DNA of 64,000 nt from Microbacterium rhizomatis (GTDB lineage: Bacteria; Actinomycetota; Actinomycetes; Actinomycetales; Microbacteriaceae). Positions 1 through 8,002 of this stretch are shown piece by piece. Where the stretch lies: positions 1,674,001 through 1,738,000 of the forward strand of contig NZ_VYSA01000001.1 of the NCBI RefSeq assembly GCF_008710745.1, written 5' to 3'. The position numbers and the translations under genes are program-made. The notes under the pieces are model-generated. The model was not told the origin of the DNA and made no database searches. It worked only from the letters and a program-made list of their open reading frames with translations. Position 1 is the first letter of the stretch. Every line of letters starts with the position of its first letter.

Positions 1-11
1 CCGCATACCGC

Positions 12-50
12 TAGATTACTCACGAGTGCACTAATGCACTCCAGAGTGCA
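12..50 (+). promoter_or_regulatory. promoter with palindromic operator
   Basis: A TAGATT -10-like hexamer (12-17) is followed by three heptamer half-sites: GAGTGCA (24-30), TGCACTC (35-41) and GAGTGCA (44-50). They form GAGTGCA-N4-TGCACTC and an overlapping TGCACTC-N2-GAGTGCA. The site lies between the hexamer and the ribosome binding site of the DUF998 gene, where a repressor would block transcription. The regulator is probably encoded left of the window. Confidence 0.55.
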
Positions 51-60
51 GGAGACTCCC

Positions 61-732
61 ATGGCCGCCGATCCCGACCTCGACCGCGACGCCGCCGTCA
101 CCCGCAGCCTGCTCGGCTGGGGCGTCGTCGCCGGGCCCTTCTACGTGGTGGTGGGCCTCGTGCTCGCACTGACCAGGCCGGGTTTCGATCTCACCCGGCA
201 CGCCCTGTCACTGCTCACGCTCGGAGACCTCGGCTGGCTCCAGCGCGCCAATCTCATCCTGACCGGCTTGATGGCGATCGCCGCCGCCGTCGGCATTCTG
301 CGCGCGATCCGCAACGGCCGCGGGCTGGCGATGGGCGTGCTGGTGATCGTGTACGGCGGCGGACTCATCCTGAGCGCGATCTTCACCCCCGACCCCGCCA
401 CCGGGTTCCCGCCCGGTTCGACCGGGGGGCAGTTCACGCTGAGCGGGATCCTGCATCTGCTCTTCGGAGCACTCGGCTTCCTCGCGATCGCCGTGGCCGC
501 ATTCGCACACGCCGCCTGGAGCCGGAGCATCGGGGCACCGGGGCGTGCGGTCGTGAGCATCGTGCTCGGCGTGCTGGTGATCGTGGGCTTCTTCGCGGGC
601 GCGGCGCTGGGCACCTCTCCGGTCGGCGTCGCCCTCCTCTGGATCGCCGTCCTGGCGCAGTTCACGTGGCTCGGGCTCGCGTGCGCGCAGATCTACGTCT
701 GGTCGCCGCATCCCCTCCGCTCCCGGCGCTGA
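61..732 (+). CDS. DUF998 family membrane protein
   Basis: A 223-residue integral membrane protein with about six hydrophobic segments and the extracellular-loop pattern FTPDPATGFPPG seen in DUF998 proteins. Their biochemical role is unknown. An in-frame ATG at 34 lies inside the operator, whereas the ATG at 61 follows a GGAG at 51-54, so 61 is chosen. It stands alone between the left edge and a gene on the other strand. The operator immediately upstream implies ligand-responsive repression. A second DUF998 protein lies at 16466-17143. The family call is by pattern, and the function is not inferable. Confidence 0.8.
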   Translation: MAADPDLDRDAAVTRSLLGWGVVAGPFYVVVGLVLALTRPGFDLTRHALSLLTLGDLGWLQRANLILTGLMAIAAAVGILRAIRNGRGLAMGVLVIVYGGGLILSAIFTPDPATGFPPGSTGGQFTLSGILHLLFGALGFLAIAVAAFAHAAWSRSIGAPGRAVVSIVLGVLVIVGFFAGAALGTSPVGVALLWIAVLAQFTWLGLACAQIYVWSPHPLRSRR

Positions 733-763
733 TCGCCGCGACGCGGTCCTGGAGGACCCCTGA

Positions 764-1225
764 TCAGCCGTGCACAGCGGTCTGTCCGAGGTGATCGGCG
801 AGCTCGTCCAGTGCGCTCTCCCACCCGTCCCAGTAGCTGTCATCGCCCTTCATGCCGTCCACGCCGCGGATGTCGAAGGTCAGGCGCGTGAGCTCACCGA
901 GCGGGGTGATCGTCACGGTGATCACCGGGGTCTCGTCGGGGTCGGAGTCGGGCCTGCCCCACGTGAAGACGAGCTTCTCGCCCTCGACCACCTCGCGATA
1001 GACGCCGCCGGTCGGATGGCTCTCGCCGGTCTGGTCATCGACCATCGTGTACGTGTAGCGACCGTCGACCCTCGGGTCGATCGCGACGGTCTCGCGGGGA
1101 GTCGTCATCCTCTGCGGATGCCACCACTGTGCGGCCTCGTCTGCGTCGGTCCACGCCGCCCACACCTGCGGGGCCGTGGCGTCGAAGGTTCGGACCATCC
1201 TGAAGCCCATGGAGTCGTCGATCAT
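764..1225 (-). CDS. SRPBCC / AHSA1-like domain protein
   Basis: A 153-residue soluble protein of the START/SRPBCC superfamily (AHSA1-like, formerly DUF1801/ATPase-activator type). Such proteins form a hydrophobic ligand cavity and are often of unknown ligand. It shows the typical opening RTFDATAPQVWAAWTDADE, a central WWHP motif, GEKLVFTW, and the closing W..aLd.La pattern. The start at 1225 is set by an AGAAGGAG ribosome binding site just upstream; the reading frame stays open to 1366, but that stretch looks non-coding. It is followed downstream by an unrelated + strand gene and preceded by the AI-2E transporter on the same strand (156 bp gap). Confidence 0.82.
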   Translation of the reverse strand: MIDDSMGFRMVRTFDATAPQVWAAWTDADEAAQWWHPQRMTTPRETVAIDPRVDGRYTYTMVDDQTGESHPTGGVYREVVEGEKLVFTWGRPDSDPDETPVITVTITPLGELTRLTFDIRGVDGMKGDDSYWDGWESALDELADHLGQTAVHG

Positions 1226-1381
1226 CCTGTCTCCTTCTGCGGCCCTGCGGCGAGCGTGCGAATGCATGATCCCCTGGGGCCGCGCTGAAACCCAGTCTCC
1301 GCCCGGACCGCCGATTCGACGAGGCCGTTGACGCACCGGCGCACGTCTGCCACGCGCGTATGCCACGTGACGGTGCCGGGA

Positions 1382-2521
1382 TCAGACCTTGAGGTCCTGC
1401 TTCGGAATGACCACTTCGCGGATGATCAGCAGGATCGTCGCCATCACCGGAAGGGCGATCACCACCCCGAGGATGCCGAGCAGCGCCCCGCCGATCATCG
1501 CGCCGATCAGTACGAGCGCGGCGGGGATCGAGATCGCGCGGTTCATGACCCGCGGGGTCACGACGTACGACTCGATCTGGATGTAGACGAGGTAGCAGAT
1601 CGCGAAGATCAGCGCCTGGGTGGGGCTGGAGAACAGCGCGACGAGTGAGGCGACCACCAGGAAGATCACCGATCCGAACAGCGGGATGAGCGTGATGACG
1701 AACGCGAACGTCGCCATGAGCGCCGCGTACGGCAACCCGATCAGCAGGTGCAGCACCAGCACGACCGCCGCATTGATCGCCGCGAGGATGACGGACCCGA
1801 GCAGCGAACTGCCGACGGATGCTGTCACCCGCTCCGTCATGTCGGTCAGGCGTGGCCGGTTCCGTGCCGGAGCCAGGGCGTACAGTGCCTGCTTCATCGA
1901 CCCGAGCGACGACAGGAAGTAGAGAGTCAGCGCGACGACGATGAAGCCGGCGGTGACCGCGTTGGCGATCCCCACCCCGATCGCGAGGGCTCCGCCCCCG
2001 ATCGCGGCGATGAACTCGGGTTTGGACACCGCGAGGGTGAACTCGTCGAGACCGGCTCTCACGGCGGCCTGCGCGTCCGGCGACAGCGCACCGAACCACG
2101 CCGTGGCCTCGAGTTCGGCGACCGACGAGGGGATCGCGCGGAAGAACTCCCCGATCTGCGCGAACACCGGCGGCAGGACGAACACCAGCACGCCCAGCGC
2201 AAGCAGCGCGAACGCGCCGAAGACGACGCCGATCGCGGCCCCTCGGTGCATCCCCCGCCGTTCGAGCAGCCGCACGCCCGGGTCGAGTCCGAGCGCCACG
2301 AAGAGCGCCAGCACGATGTAGATGAGGATCGTCGTGATCGACCCGATCGCCCACCCGAACACGATCGCGCCCAGGACGCCGAGAGTGGCGATGAAGGCGA
2401 TGCCGAGCGGCCGCTCGAGGAGGGCGGCGATCGGACGCCGCACGGAGGCCGGGCCCGTGCGCGCCGGGGCTGGTGCCGTCCGCCGGTGCGACACCGCCCG
2501 CAGGGCTGGTCTGTGGCTCAT
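1382..2521 (-). CDS. AI-2E family transporter
   Basis: A 379-residue polytopic membrane protein of the AI-2E family (PerM/TqsA/YdiK type). It has a basic N-terminus, then paired hydrophobic segments, a long extracytoplasmic helical region (about residues 130-200), and the family's conserved C-terminal block with GGALLGILGVVIALP. Family members export autoinducer-2 or act as Na+/H+ antiporters; which applies here cannot be told. It is divergent from the small secreted-protein gene at 2677, with 155 bp between them. The C-terminus is the normal one for the family, so it looks intact. Confidence 0.85.
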   Translation of the reverse strand: MSHRPALRAVSHRRTAPAPARTGPASVRRPIAALLERPLGIAFIATLGVLGAIVFGWAIGSITTILIYIVLALFVALGLDPGVRLLERRGMHRGAAIGVVFGAFALLALGVLVFVLPPVFAQIGEFFRAIPSSVAELEATAWFGALSPDAQAAVRAGLDEFTLAVSKPEFIAAIGGGALAIGVGIANAVTAGFIVVALTLYFLSSLGSMKQALYALAPARNRPRLTDMTERVTASVGSSLLGSVILAAINAAVVLVLHLLIGLPYAALMATFAFVITLIPLFGSVIFLVVASLVALFSSPTQALIFAICYLVYIQIESYVVTPRVMNRAISIPAALVLIGAMIGGALLGILGVVIALPVMATILLIIREVVIPKQDLKV

Positions 2522-2602
2522 GGCCCGAAGCTACTCATCCCCGGCCGCCGGCGGCTCATCCCACCGGGACGATATGTCACCGTTGCCGAGCCGGCTGCCC
2601 GG

Positions 2603-2652
2603 TTGACGGGCATTGGTGTGTCGAGTGTAATGTTTGTTAGGATACTACTAAC
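2603..2652 (+). promoter_or_regulatory. sigma-70-type promoter plus inverted repeat for the export cassette
   Basis: TTGACG (2603-2608) and TGTAAT (2626-2631) are separated by an ideal 17 bp. Right after the -10 lies GTTAG-N7-CTAAC (2636-2640 and 2648-2652), an inverted repeat covering the expected start site, so it could be an operator. A GAGGA ribosome binding site at 2665-2669 precedes the ATG at 2677. This is one of the few genes here with a complete -35/-10 promoter and an untranslated leader. Confidence 0.6.
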
Positions 2653-2676
2653 CAAGGATCTGATGAGGACCACCGC

Positions 2677-3057
2677 ATGCAAAAGCAACGTCGAAACAAG
2701 CGAATCTACACGACAGCAATCGCGTCGATCATGGGACTGGCGGTGGCCGCGGGGGTGCCCAGTGCCGCGTTCGCCAGCGATGCGATGGCCGTCGGTGGAA
2801 ACATTGAATGTATGGCTGTGCCGTCGATCTTCGTCGGCACCTCGGCGTACGCGAAGGGTGAGGTGTACTTCCAGCTCAAGTCATTCGGCGGTATGGCGGA
2901 TATCGGTGTCATTGAGATGGGCACCTCTTCAACGACTACCTACTGGGGATGGAAGTGGATTACAGGTCGATCGGGCCCGTTCATCACGCAGGCATACGAT
3001 AGCGGCCCAACCGTCGGCACAGTGTCTTCTGTCGAACGCTACTGCCAGTCGTTTTGA
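2677..3057 (+). CDS. small secreted protein of unknown family (possible exported effector or bacteriocin)
   Basis: A 126-residue precursor with a clear Sec signal peptide: basic residues 1-10, a hydrophobic core at about 11-29, and a likely cleavage after AFA at residue 33. The mature part of about 93 residues has two cysteines (45 and 123) that could form one disulfide, plus a Gly/Ser/Thr/Trp-rich stretch around 82-100. I do not recognise the family, and it lacks a clear lactococcin-972 signature. Base composition is visibly more AT-rich than the flanks. It opens a five-gene run containing a lipoprotein, an HlyD-like adaptor and an ABC exporter, so it may be the cargo or a surface partner. 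This function is inference. Confidence 0.7.
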   Translation: MQKQRRNKRIYTTAIASIMGLAVAAGVPSAAFASDAMAVGGNIECMAVPSIFVGTSAYAKGEVYFQLKSFGGMADIGVIEMGTSSTTTYWGWKWITGRSGPFITQAYDSGPTVGTVSSVERYCQSF

Positions 3058-3063
3058 CAGCAA

Positions 3064-3561
3064 ATGGTGATTAAGCACTCCGCGATGGTCGCGATCCTCG
3101 CGCTGACGGGCGCCGCTCTTTCCGCCTGTTCCAGCGCCCCGCCCGAGGCGTCCGGACCCACGGCGCTCTTTCTCAGCACCGAGGTGATGAAGAAGAAGGC
3201 CGAATGCCTCGCCGACAAAGGGTGGGACGTCACGTTCGAGAACGGCGCGATCGTCGCCCACATCCCCGAAGCCCAGAAGCCGCGCTACTTCGAAGACGGC
3301 GCCGCCTGCTCTGACGAGGTGGGCGGGAACATCGACATGACGATGACACCGGAGAGGATCGAGATTGCCTACGACTGGTACGTCGAGATCGCAAACTGCC
3401 TGACCGCCCACGGATACTCCGTCCCCGAGCGCCCCACACTCGCTGCGTTCATCGACAGCTTCGACTCGGATCCCTGGCTTCCGTTCGAAGACATTCACGG
3501 TGCGGAGATCGTCCAGGCTCGAGCCGATTGTCCGATCATGAACCCGCCCGGGCAGAAGTGA
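3064..3561 (+). CDS. cysteine-containing lipoprotein of the export cassette
   Basis: A 165-residue predicted lipoprotein with lipobox LSAC at residues 19-22. It would be exported and lipid-anchored to the outer face of the membrane. The mature part has four more cysteines (48, 82, 112, 156). It contains two similar CL-x3-G-[WY] modules (ECLADKGW near 47-54 and NCLTAHGY near 111-118), suggesting an internal duplication. I do not recognise a named family. It begins 6 nt after the stop of the secreted-protein gene with no good ribosome binding site, which suggests translational coupling. It ends 13 nt before the adaptor gene. An immunity or cargo-binding role is possible but unproven. Confidence 0.75.
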   Translation: MVIKHSAMVAILALTGAALSACSSAPPEASGPTALFLSTEVMKKKAECLADKGWDVTFENGAIVAHIPEAQKPRYFEDGAACSDEVGGNIDMTMTPERIEIAYDWYVEIANCLTAHGYSVPERPTLAAFIDSFDSDPWLPFEDIHGAEIVQARADCPIMNPPGQK

Positions 3562-3574
3562 GGCGAAGAAGAGG

Positions 3575-4690
3575 ATGCGGTCGGCGGAGAGCGGGTCGAC
3601 GTTGAGCGATCTCCCTGAGAATCTGACCCCGCGCCGCCCCTGGTACCGGTTCGCTGCCGGCGCCGCTGTTCTCCTGGTGGTGGGTGGTGCGATCGGGTGG
3701 GCTGTCACGACAGTCGTGTCACCGGCACCGGATGTGTCGGAGGCGACGCCGTACACGTACGTGTCGGTGGTGGCCGGCGAGGTGGGCGCGAGCATCCACC
3801 TCAACACCGTTGTGGAGTGGAAACCCGTCCCGGTGGGGGTGAACCGCGGCACCGGTGTGGTGACTTCCGTGACCGTCGGCGTCGGGGATGAGGTCGGGCA
3901 GGGCTCGGTCTTGTACACGATCGACCTGCGCCCTGTCGTGGTCGCGGAGGGCGAGGTGCCCGCATTTCGTGCCATCTCGTTGGGCGCCGAGGGAGCCGAC
4001 GTCGCCCAGTTGCAGACGATGCTGTCGGACATGGGCGTCTACGCGGGCTCGTCGGATGGGACCGCCGGCGCCCGAACGATCGAATCGATCAAGACGTGGC
4101 AGAAGAACATGGGGGTCGCGCAGACCGGTGTCGTCGAGCCGGGCGACGTGATCTTCGTTCCTACACTTCCGACGCGGGTGGCGCTCGACGGGGCCGTCGT
4201 GTTCCGCGGTGCCACGTTGAACGGGGGCGAGCCTGCTGTGCGAGCGCTTCCCTCATCGCCCACCTTCGATGTTCCGGTCACCGATACGCAGGCCGGACTC
4301 CTGCCCCCCGGAACACGTGTCGAGCTCACGTCACCCGACGGTGGGCAGTGGCTCGGCTACACGGCGGAGAGTACCGCCCACCCCGAGTCGGCGACGGTCA
4401 CGGTCGCGCTCGAAGGTGCGCGCGGTGCGGCAGTGTGCGGCGATGAGTGCGGCCAGGTGCCGGTCACCGGCGACGTCGCGCTGGATTCGCGAGTGGTCAC
4501 GGTCGAATCGGTGACCGGACTCGTCGTACCGTCCGCAGCGCTGGTGACCGATGCCGGCGGCCAGGTCGCGGTTCTCACCGAAGACGGCGAGCGACGGACG
4601 GTGATCGTGACGGCGGCTGCGAGGGGAATGAGCGTCATCGATGGTGTGGAAGCGGGAACACGCGTGCGCGTGCCCGGCGAGGAACCGTGA
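3575..4690 (+). CDS. HlyD/MacA-like adaptor with peptidoglycan-binding domain
   Basis: A 371-residue protein with one N-terminal membrane anchor (about residues 25-47). A lipoyl/barrel-sandwich-like half (TGVVTSVTVGVGDEVGQGS) is followed by a PG_binding_1 domain (about 132-190, with DVAQLQTMLSDMGVYAG) and a second beta-rich half ending in a VPSAALV-type membrane-proximal domain. In Gram-positives such adaptors work with an ABC ATPase and a MacB/FtsX-like permease. The next two genes supply these, one overlapping and the other spaced by 1 nt. The domain insertion would tether the exporter to the cell wall. The start is taken at 3575 behind GAAGAAGAG. Confidence 0.82.
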   Translation: MRSAESGSTLSDLPENLTPRRPWYRFAAGAAVLLVVGGAIGWAVTTVVSPAPDVSEATPYTYVSVVAGEVGASIHLNTVVEWKPVPVGVNRGTGVVTSVTVGVGDEVGQGSVLYTIDLRPVVVAEGEVPAFRAISLGAEGADVAQLQTMLSDMGVYAGSSDGTAGARTIESIKTWQKNMGVAQTGVVEPGDVIFVPTLPTRVALDGAVVFRGATLNGGEPAVRALPSSPTFDVPVTDTQAGLLPPGTRVELTSPDGGQWLGYTAESTAHPESATVTVALEGARGAAVCGDECGQVPVTGDVALDSRVVTVESVTGLVVPSAALVTDAGGQVAVLTEDGERRTVIVTAAARGMSVIDGVEAGTRVRVPGEEP

Positions 4691-4691
4691 C

Positions 4692-5327
4692 GTGCTGCGC
4701 GCCGACAACGTGACGTTCTCGTACCACCGAGGTGGCGCTCCGGTGGTGGCGGACTGGTCGGCGGAATTCCCCGTCGGTTCGACGACCGCATTGACAGGCC
4801 CGTCCGGGCGAGGAAAATCGACGCTTCTGTACCTGCTCGGGCTGATGTTGCGTCCGGACTCGGGCGAGATCTCCATCGACGGCACCCCCGCGTCGGCGCT
4901 GCGCGACGCAGCGAGGGCACACCTGCGAGCGCAGAAGTTCGGATTCGTGTTCCAGGATGCCGCGCTCGACACCACCCGCACGGTCATGGACAACATCCTC
5001 GAGACAGCGCTCTACCGCGGCGAACGGCGCAACGGGGTCGCGGTGCGGGGCGCAGAGCTCCTCACGCGGCTCGGTGTCGATGTGCCGGAGGACCGCAAAC
5101 CTGGGCAGATCTCCGGCGGCCAGGCGCAACGCATCGCCCTTTGCCGGGCCCTCGTCAGCGAACCCCGCATCCTTCTCGCCGACGAGCCCACGGGCAACCT
5201 CGACGCCGCCACCAGCGCCGTGGTGGTCGACGCGCTCACCGATCACGCCGCTTCGGGAGCCGTCGTGGTCATCGTCACGCATTCCCCAGCGGTGGCGGGC
5301 GCATGCGATCGGCGGATAGACCTGTGA
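4692..5327 (+). CDS. ABC transporter ATP-binding protein (MacB/LolD type)
   Basis: A 211-residue nucleotide-binding subunit. Walker A is GPSGRGKST, the signature is ISGGQAQRIALCRAL, and Walker B is ILLADEPTGNLD with the following D-loop; the H-loop region is VIVTHSP. It energises the permease encoded next. The reading frame is open upstream to 4641 inside the adaptor gene, but a GAGGA at 4679-4683 positions the GTG at 4692 ideally, one base after the adaptor's stop. The stop codon overlaps the permease start by one base. The short length and DEPTGNLD motif fit the LolD/MacB class of exporters. Confidence 0.9.
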   Translation: MLRADNVTFSYHRGGAPVVADWSAEFPVGSTTALTGPSGRGKSTLLYLLGLMLRPDSGEISIDGTPASALRDAARAHLRAQKFGFVFQDAALDTTRTVMDNILETALYRGERRNGVAVRGAELLTRLGVDVPEDRKPGQISGGQAQRIALCRALVSEPRILLADEPTGNLDAATSAVVVDALTDHAASGAVVVIVTHSPAVAGACDRRIDL

Positions 5328-6427
5328 TGGGGCGCGCGGGTGCGGTCATCCGAGAAGGATGGGCGTCCGCACTATCGCAGCCGGTGGCGTCTGCGATCAC
5401 GGTTCTGGTGCTCGTCGGCATGGTGCTGACCGTCATGCTCACCACGGGCCGTACTGTCGGAGCCGAACAACGGGTCCTCGGAACGATCGACGATGCCGGC
5501 ACGCGCGCCATTCAGGTCCGCGCGGAGGGCGACGCGGGCCTCACCGCCGAGGTTCTCGACCGCATCGCCCGCATCGAAGGCATCGAGTGGGCTGCAGCGT
5601 TCTCGGCAGCGACGGACGCCACCAATACCGCTGTGCCCGACGGCCGCCGCGTCCCTTCGCGCCTCGCCTACGGAACGGATCTCGAGCGCATCGGAGTGCC
5701 GGGGGCGCCCGCCCTTTCGGGCACGGCCGCCTACGCTTCGCCGCGCGCGCTCGACCAGCTGGGCCTCCCGGATGTCGCCGGTTCGGTCACCACCACCGCC
5801 GGAATCGACTACGCGGTCGTCGGGCGGGTCGCCACTCCCGAATTCCTGAGCGGCCTCGAACCTCTCCTCATCGTCCCGCAGGCCGAGGCGAACAGCGCTG
5901 CACCCGTCACCCTGATGGTCGTGATCGCGCAGCGACCCGACCTTGTGACCCCCGTGTCTGCGGCCGTGCTCTCGGTGCTCGCCGTCGACGACCCGGCCAA
6001 GATCAGCGTGCAGACGTCGGAAGCGCTCGCGCAGCTCCGCACGCTCGTCCAAAGCCAGCTCGAGACGTTCTCGCGCGGGCTCGTGCTCGTCATGCTCGCT
6101 GCGACGGCTGTGTTTGTCAGCGTGATCCTCTACGGACTGGTCATGATGCGCCGAAAAGACTTCGGACGCCGCCGCGCACTCGGGGCGAGCCGCGGATTGA
6201 TCATCGCGCTGCTGCTGACTCAGACCACGGTCCTGGCTGCCATAGGGATCGCCGTCGGACTCACCGCCTCCGTCATCGCCCTCCTCGCCACACGAGACCC
6301 GCTCCCGGGATTCGGGTTCACGGCCGGACTCACCCTGCTCGCGCTCTTCTCCGCAGTCCTCGCCGCACTGCTTCCCGCCGTCATCGCGAGCCGTCGCGAG
6401 CCCATCCGCGAGCTCCGGGTGCCATGA
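5327..6427 (+). CDS. FtsX/MacB-like ABC transporter permease
   Basis: A 366-residue membrane subunit of the exporter, with one N-terminal transmembrane helix (after SQPVASAITVLVLVG). A roughly 210-residue extracytoplasmic domain is followed by three C-terminal helices, the FtsX topology. The cytoplasmic loop RRKDFGRRRALGASRG matches the MacB coupling helix. The ATG at 5327 overlaps the ATPase stop (TGATG). An in-frame ATG at 5303 and a GTG at 5324 are alternatives. With the adaptor and ATPase it forms a MacAB-like complex that probably acts on a periplasm-like or cell-wall-zone substrate such as the secreted protein encoded at 2677. Confidence 0.87.
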   Translation: MGRAGAVIREGWASALSQPVASAITVLVLVGMVLTVMLTTGRTVGAEQRVLGTIDDAGTRAIQVRAEGDAGLTAEVLDRIARIEGIEWAAAFSAATDATNTAVPDGRRVPSRLAYGTDLERIGVPGAPALSGTAAYASPRALDQLGLPDVAGSVTTTAGIDYAVVGRVATPEFLSGLEPLLIVPQAEANSAAPVTLMVVIAQRPDLVTPVSAAVLSVLAVDDPAKISVQTSEALAQLRTLVQSQLETFSRGLVLVMLAATAVFVSVILYGLVMMRRKDFGRRRALGASRGLIIALLLTQTTVLAAIGIAVGLTASVIALLATRDPLPGFGFTAGLTLLALFSAVLAALLPAVIASRREPIRELRVP

Positions 6428-6576
6428 CGACCACCCGCTCCTCGCGCCCCCCCTTCCCTTACCGCTCAGCTGGCACAACGGGCCGCCGCGCCTCGCGCCG
6501 ACGCGCGTCATGCGCCAGGTGGGCGGTCCATGTACAGCCGGTTGACGTGGGATGCCTCGGGCGCAACGCTCGGAGG

Positions 6577-7401
6577 ATGGCCGAGACGTCGTGGTGGATC
6601 TGTGCGACCTGCGCGGTGGAGCACGACGAGCGGGTCGAGGTGTGCGCCATCTGCGCCGACGAGCGGCAGTGGGTCCCCGCCGAGGGGCAGCGATGGACCA
6701 CTCTGACGGAGATGGCGGGGGCGGGAACCCGCACCGACATCGTCGAGCTGGAGCCCGATCTCTGGGGCCTCACCAGCACTCCCGAGGCGGGCATCGGTCA
6801 GCAGTCCAAGATCATCCGCACGTCGGCGGGGTGCCTGCTGTTCGACCCGCTCGGGTTCCTCGACGACGCGGGGGTGCAGAGCATCCGCGAACTCGGCCCC
6901 GTCGTCGCGATCGTCGCGAGTCATCCGCACATGTACGGCGTGCAGGTCGAATGGAGCCGCGCGCTGGGCGGCGTGCCGATCCTCGTGGCCGAGAAAGACC
7001 GGCACTGGGTGGCTCGCGACGACGCAGCGATCGCGACCTGGTCGGGTGAGCGGGAGATCCTTCCCGGGGTGACGCTCACGCAGCCCGGCGGGCACTTCCC
7101 CGGCAGCTCCGTCGTGCACTGGGCGAGCGGTGCCGAAGGCGGGGGCGTGCTGCTGTCGAGCGACACGATCTTCGCCAACCCCGATCGCGCAACGGTGAGC
7201 TTCATGCGAAGCTTCCCGAATCGTCTGCCGCTGTCGGGCGCCGTCGTCGAGCGCGTCGCGGCCCACGTGGAGCGCTTCGCGTTCGACCGGCTCTACGGCA
7301 ACTTCGACAACGTCATCCCCGCGCACGCGGGCGAGATCGTCCGCGCGTCGGCCGACCGGCACATCGGCTGGGTCTCCGGCGACTTCGACCACCTCACGTG
7401 A
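6577..7401 (+). CDS. MBL-fold hydrolase-like protein with N-terminal zinc-ribbon motif
   Basis: A 274-residue protein. The N-terminus WWICATCAVEH...CAICADERQW contains two CxxC pairs spaced like a small zinc ribbon. It is followed by a metallo-beta-lactamase-like domain with ASHPHMYG in place of the usual HxHxDH motif, GGHFPGSS, SSDTIF and an IPAHAGE segment. The substrate is unknown. The altered first metal motif (SHPHMYG) leaves catalytic zinc binding uncertain. The ATG at 6577 directly abuts a GGAGG with no spacer, so the start may be wrong or translation may be leaderless. It begins 149 bp after the exporter cassette and does not look part of it. Confidence 0.78.
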   Translation: MAETSWWICATCAVEHDERVEVCAICADERQWVPAEGQRWTTLTEMAGAGTRTDIVELEPDLWGLTSTPEAGIGQQSKIIRTSAGCLLFDPLGFLDDAGVQSIRELGPVVAIVASHPHMYGVQVEWSRALGGVPILVAEKDRHWVARDDAAIATWSGEREILPGVTLTQPGGHFPGSSVVHWASGAEGGGVLLSSDTIFANPDRATVSFMRSFPNRLPLSGAVVERVAAHVERFAFDRLYGNFDNVIPAHAGEIVRASADRHIGWVSGDFDHLT

Positions 7402-7489
7402 GGGGTCGATTCGCGAGGGGCCGATATCACGGCGTCCGCCGGGGCACCAGGTGGTTTCGACCCCGCCCGGCCGGTGCGATCATCGAAGG

Positions 7490-8002
7490 ATGAGTCGCCG
7501 CGCCGCCACCGCCCTCCTCACGGCGACGGTGCTCGCCACCACGCTGGCAGTCGCGCTGGCGGCGTGTTCGGCCGGGCCCTCCGCGTCGCCGTCGGCCACG
7601 ACGACTCGGTCGTCCACCGCATCGGCTTCCCCGACCGGTTCGTCCGGCGCTTCGGCCGCACCGACCGACGCGGCGCCCAGCGAGCCCGCGGATCCCACCG
7701 ACGAGGCCCCGACCGAGCCCGACCTCCCGCCGACCGATCCCGGCCCCGCGATCGGGGCCGACGGCACGGTCCAGAGCTACGACCCGGCGGCCGTGGCGTC
7801 GGTCTGCATACCCCAGGTCCAGACCGTGTACGCCGAAGGCTCGGTCGCCCCCGACCCGCTGCGCTCGTGGCGCATCGATGCGGCCAACGTCGCGGTCGAG
7901 TGGAGCCTCGCGACCCCCGACACATCGCTCACCGTGATCTGCGTCATCACAGGCCCGTTCGCGGCGCCCGAATTCGTCTACGTCACGGTCGGGGATCTGT
8001 AG
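7490..8002 (+). CDS. proline/threonine-rich lipoprotein
   Basis: A 170-residue predicted lipoprotein. The signal peptide is hydrophobic over about residues 7-22 and ends in lipobox LAAC. A low-complexity Ser/Thr/Pro/Asp/Glu linker of about 65 residues follows, of the kind that spans the cell wall, and then a C-terminal domain of about 75 residues with two cysteines (SVCIPQVQTV and VICVITGP) likely to be disulfide-linked. I do not recognise the C-terminal family. The ATG at 7490 is preceded directly by GAAGG. Its last 20 bp overlap the end of the convergent alpha/beta hydrolase gene. Confidence 0.75.
   Translation: MSRRAATALLTATVLATTLAVALAACSAGPSASPSATTTRSSTASASPTGSSGASAAPTDAAPSEPADPTDEAPTEPDLPPTDPGPAIGADGTVQSYDPAAVASVCIPQVQTVYAEGSVAPDPLRSWRIDAANVAVEWSLATPDTSLTVICVITGPFAAPEFVYVTVGDL

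Noticed and set aside
2677..3057. Identification as a lactococcin 972 family bacteriocin
   Set aside because: Size and signal peptide fit loosely, but the characteristic Trp/Gly start and SNY-H motifs of that family are not present.
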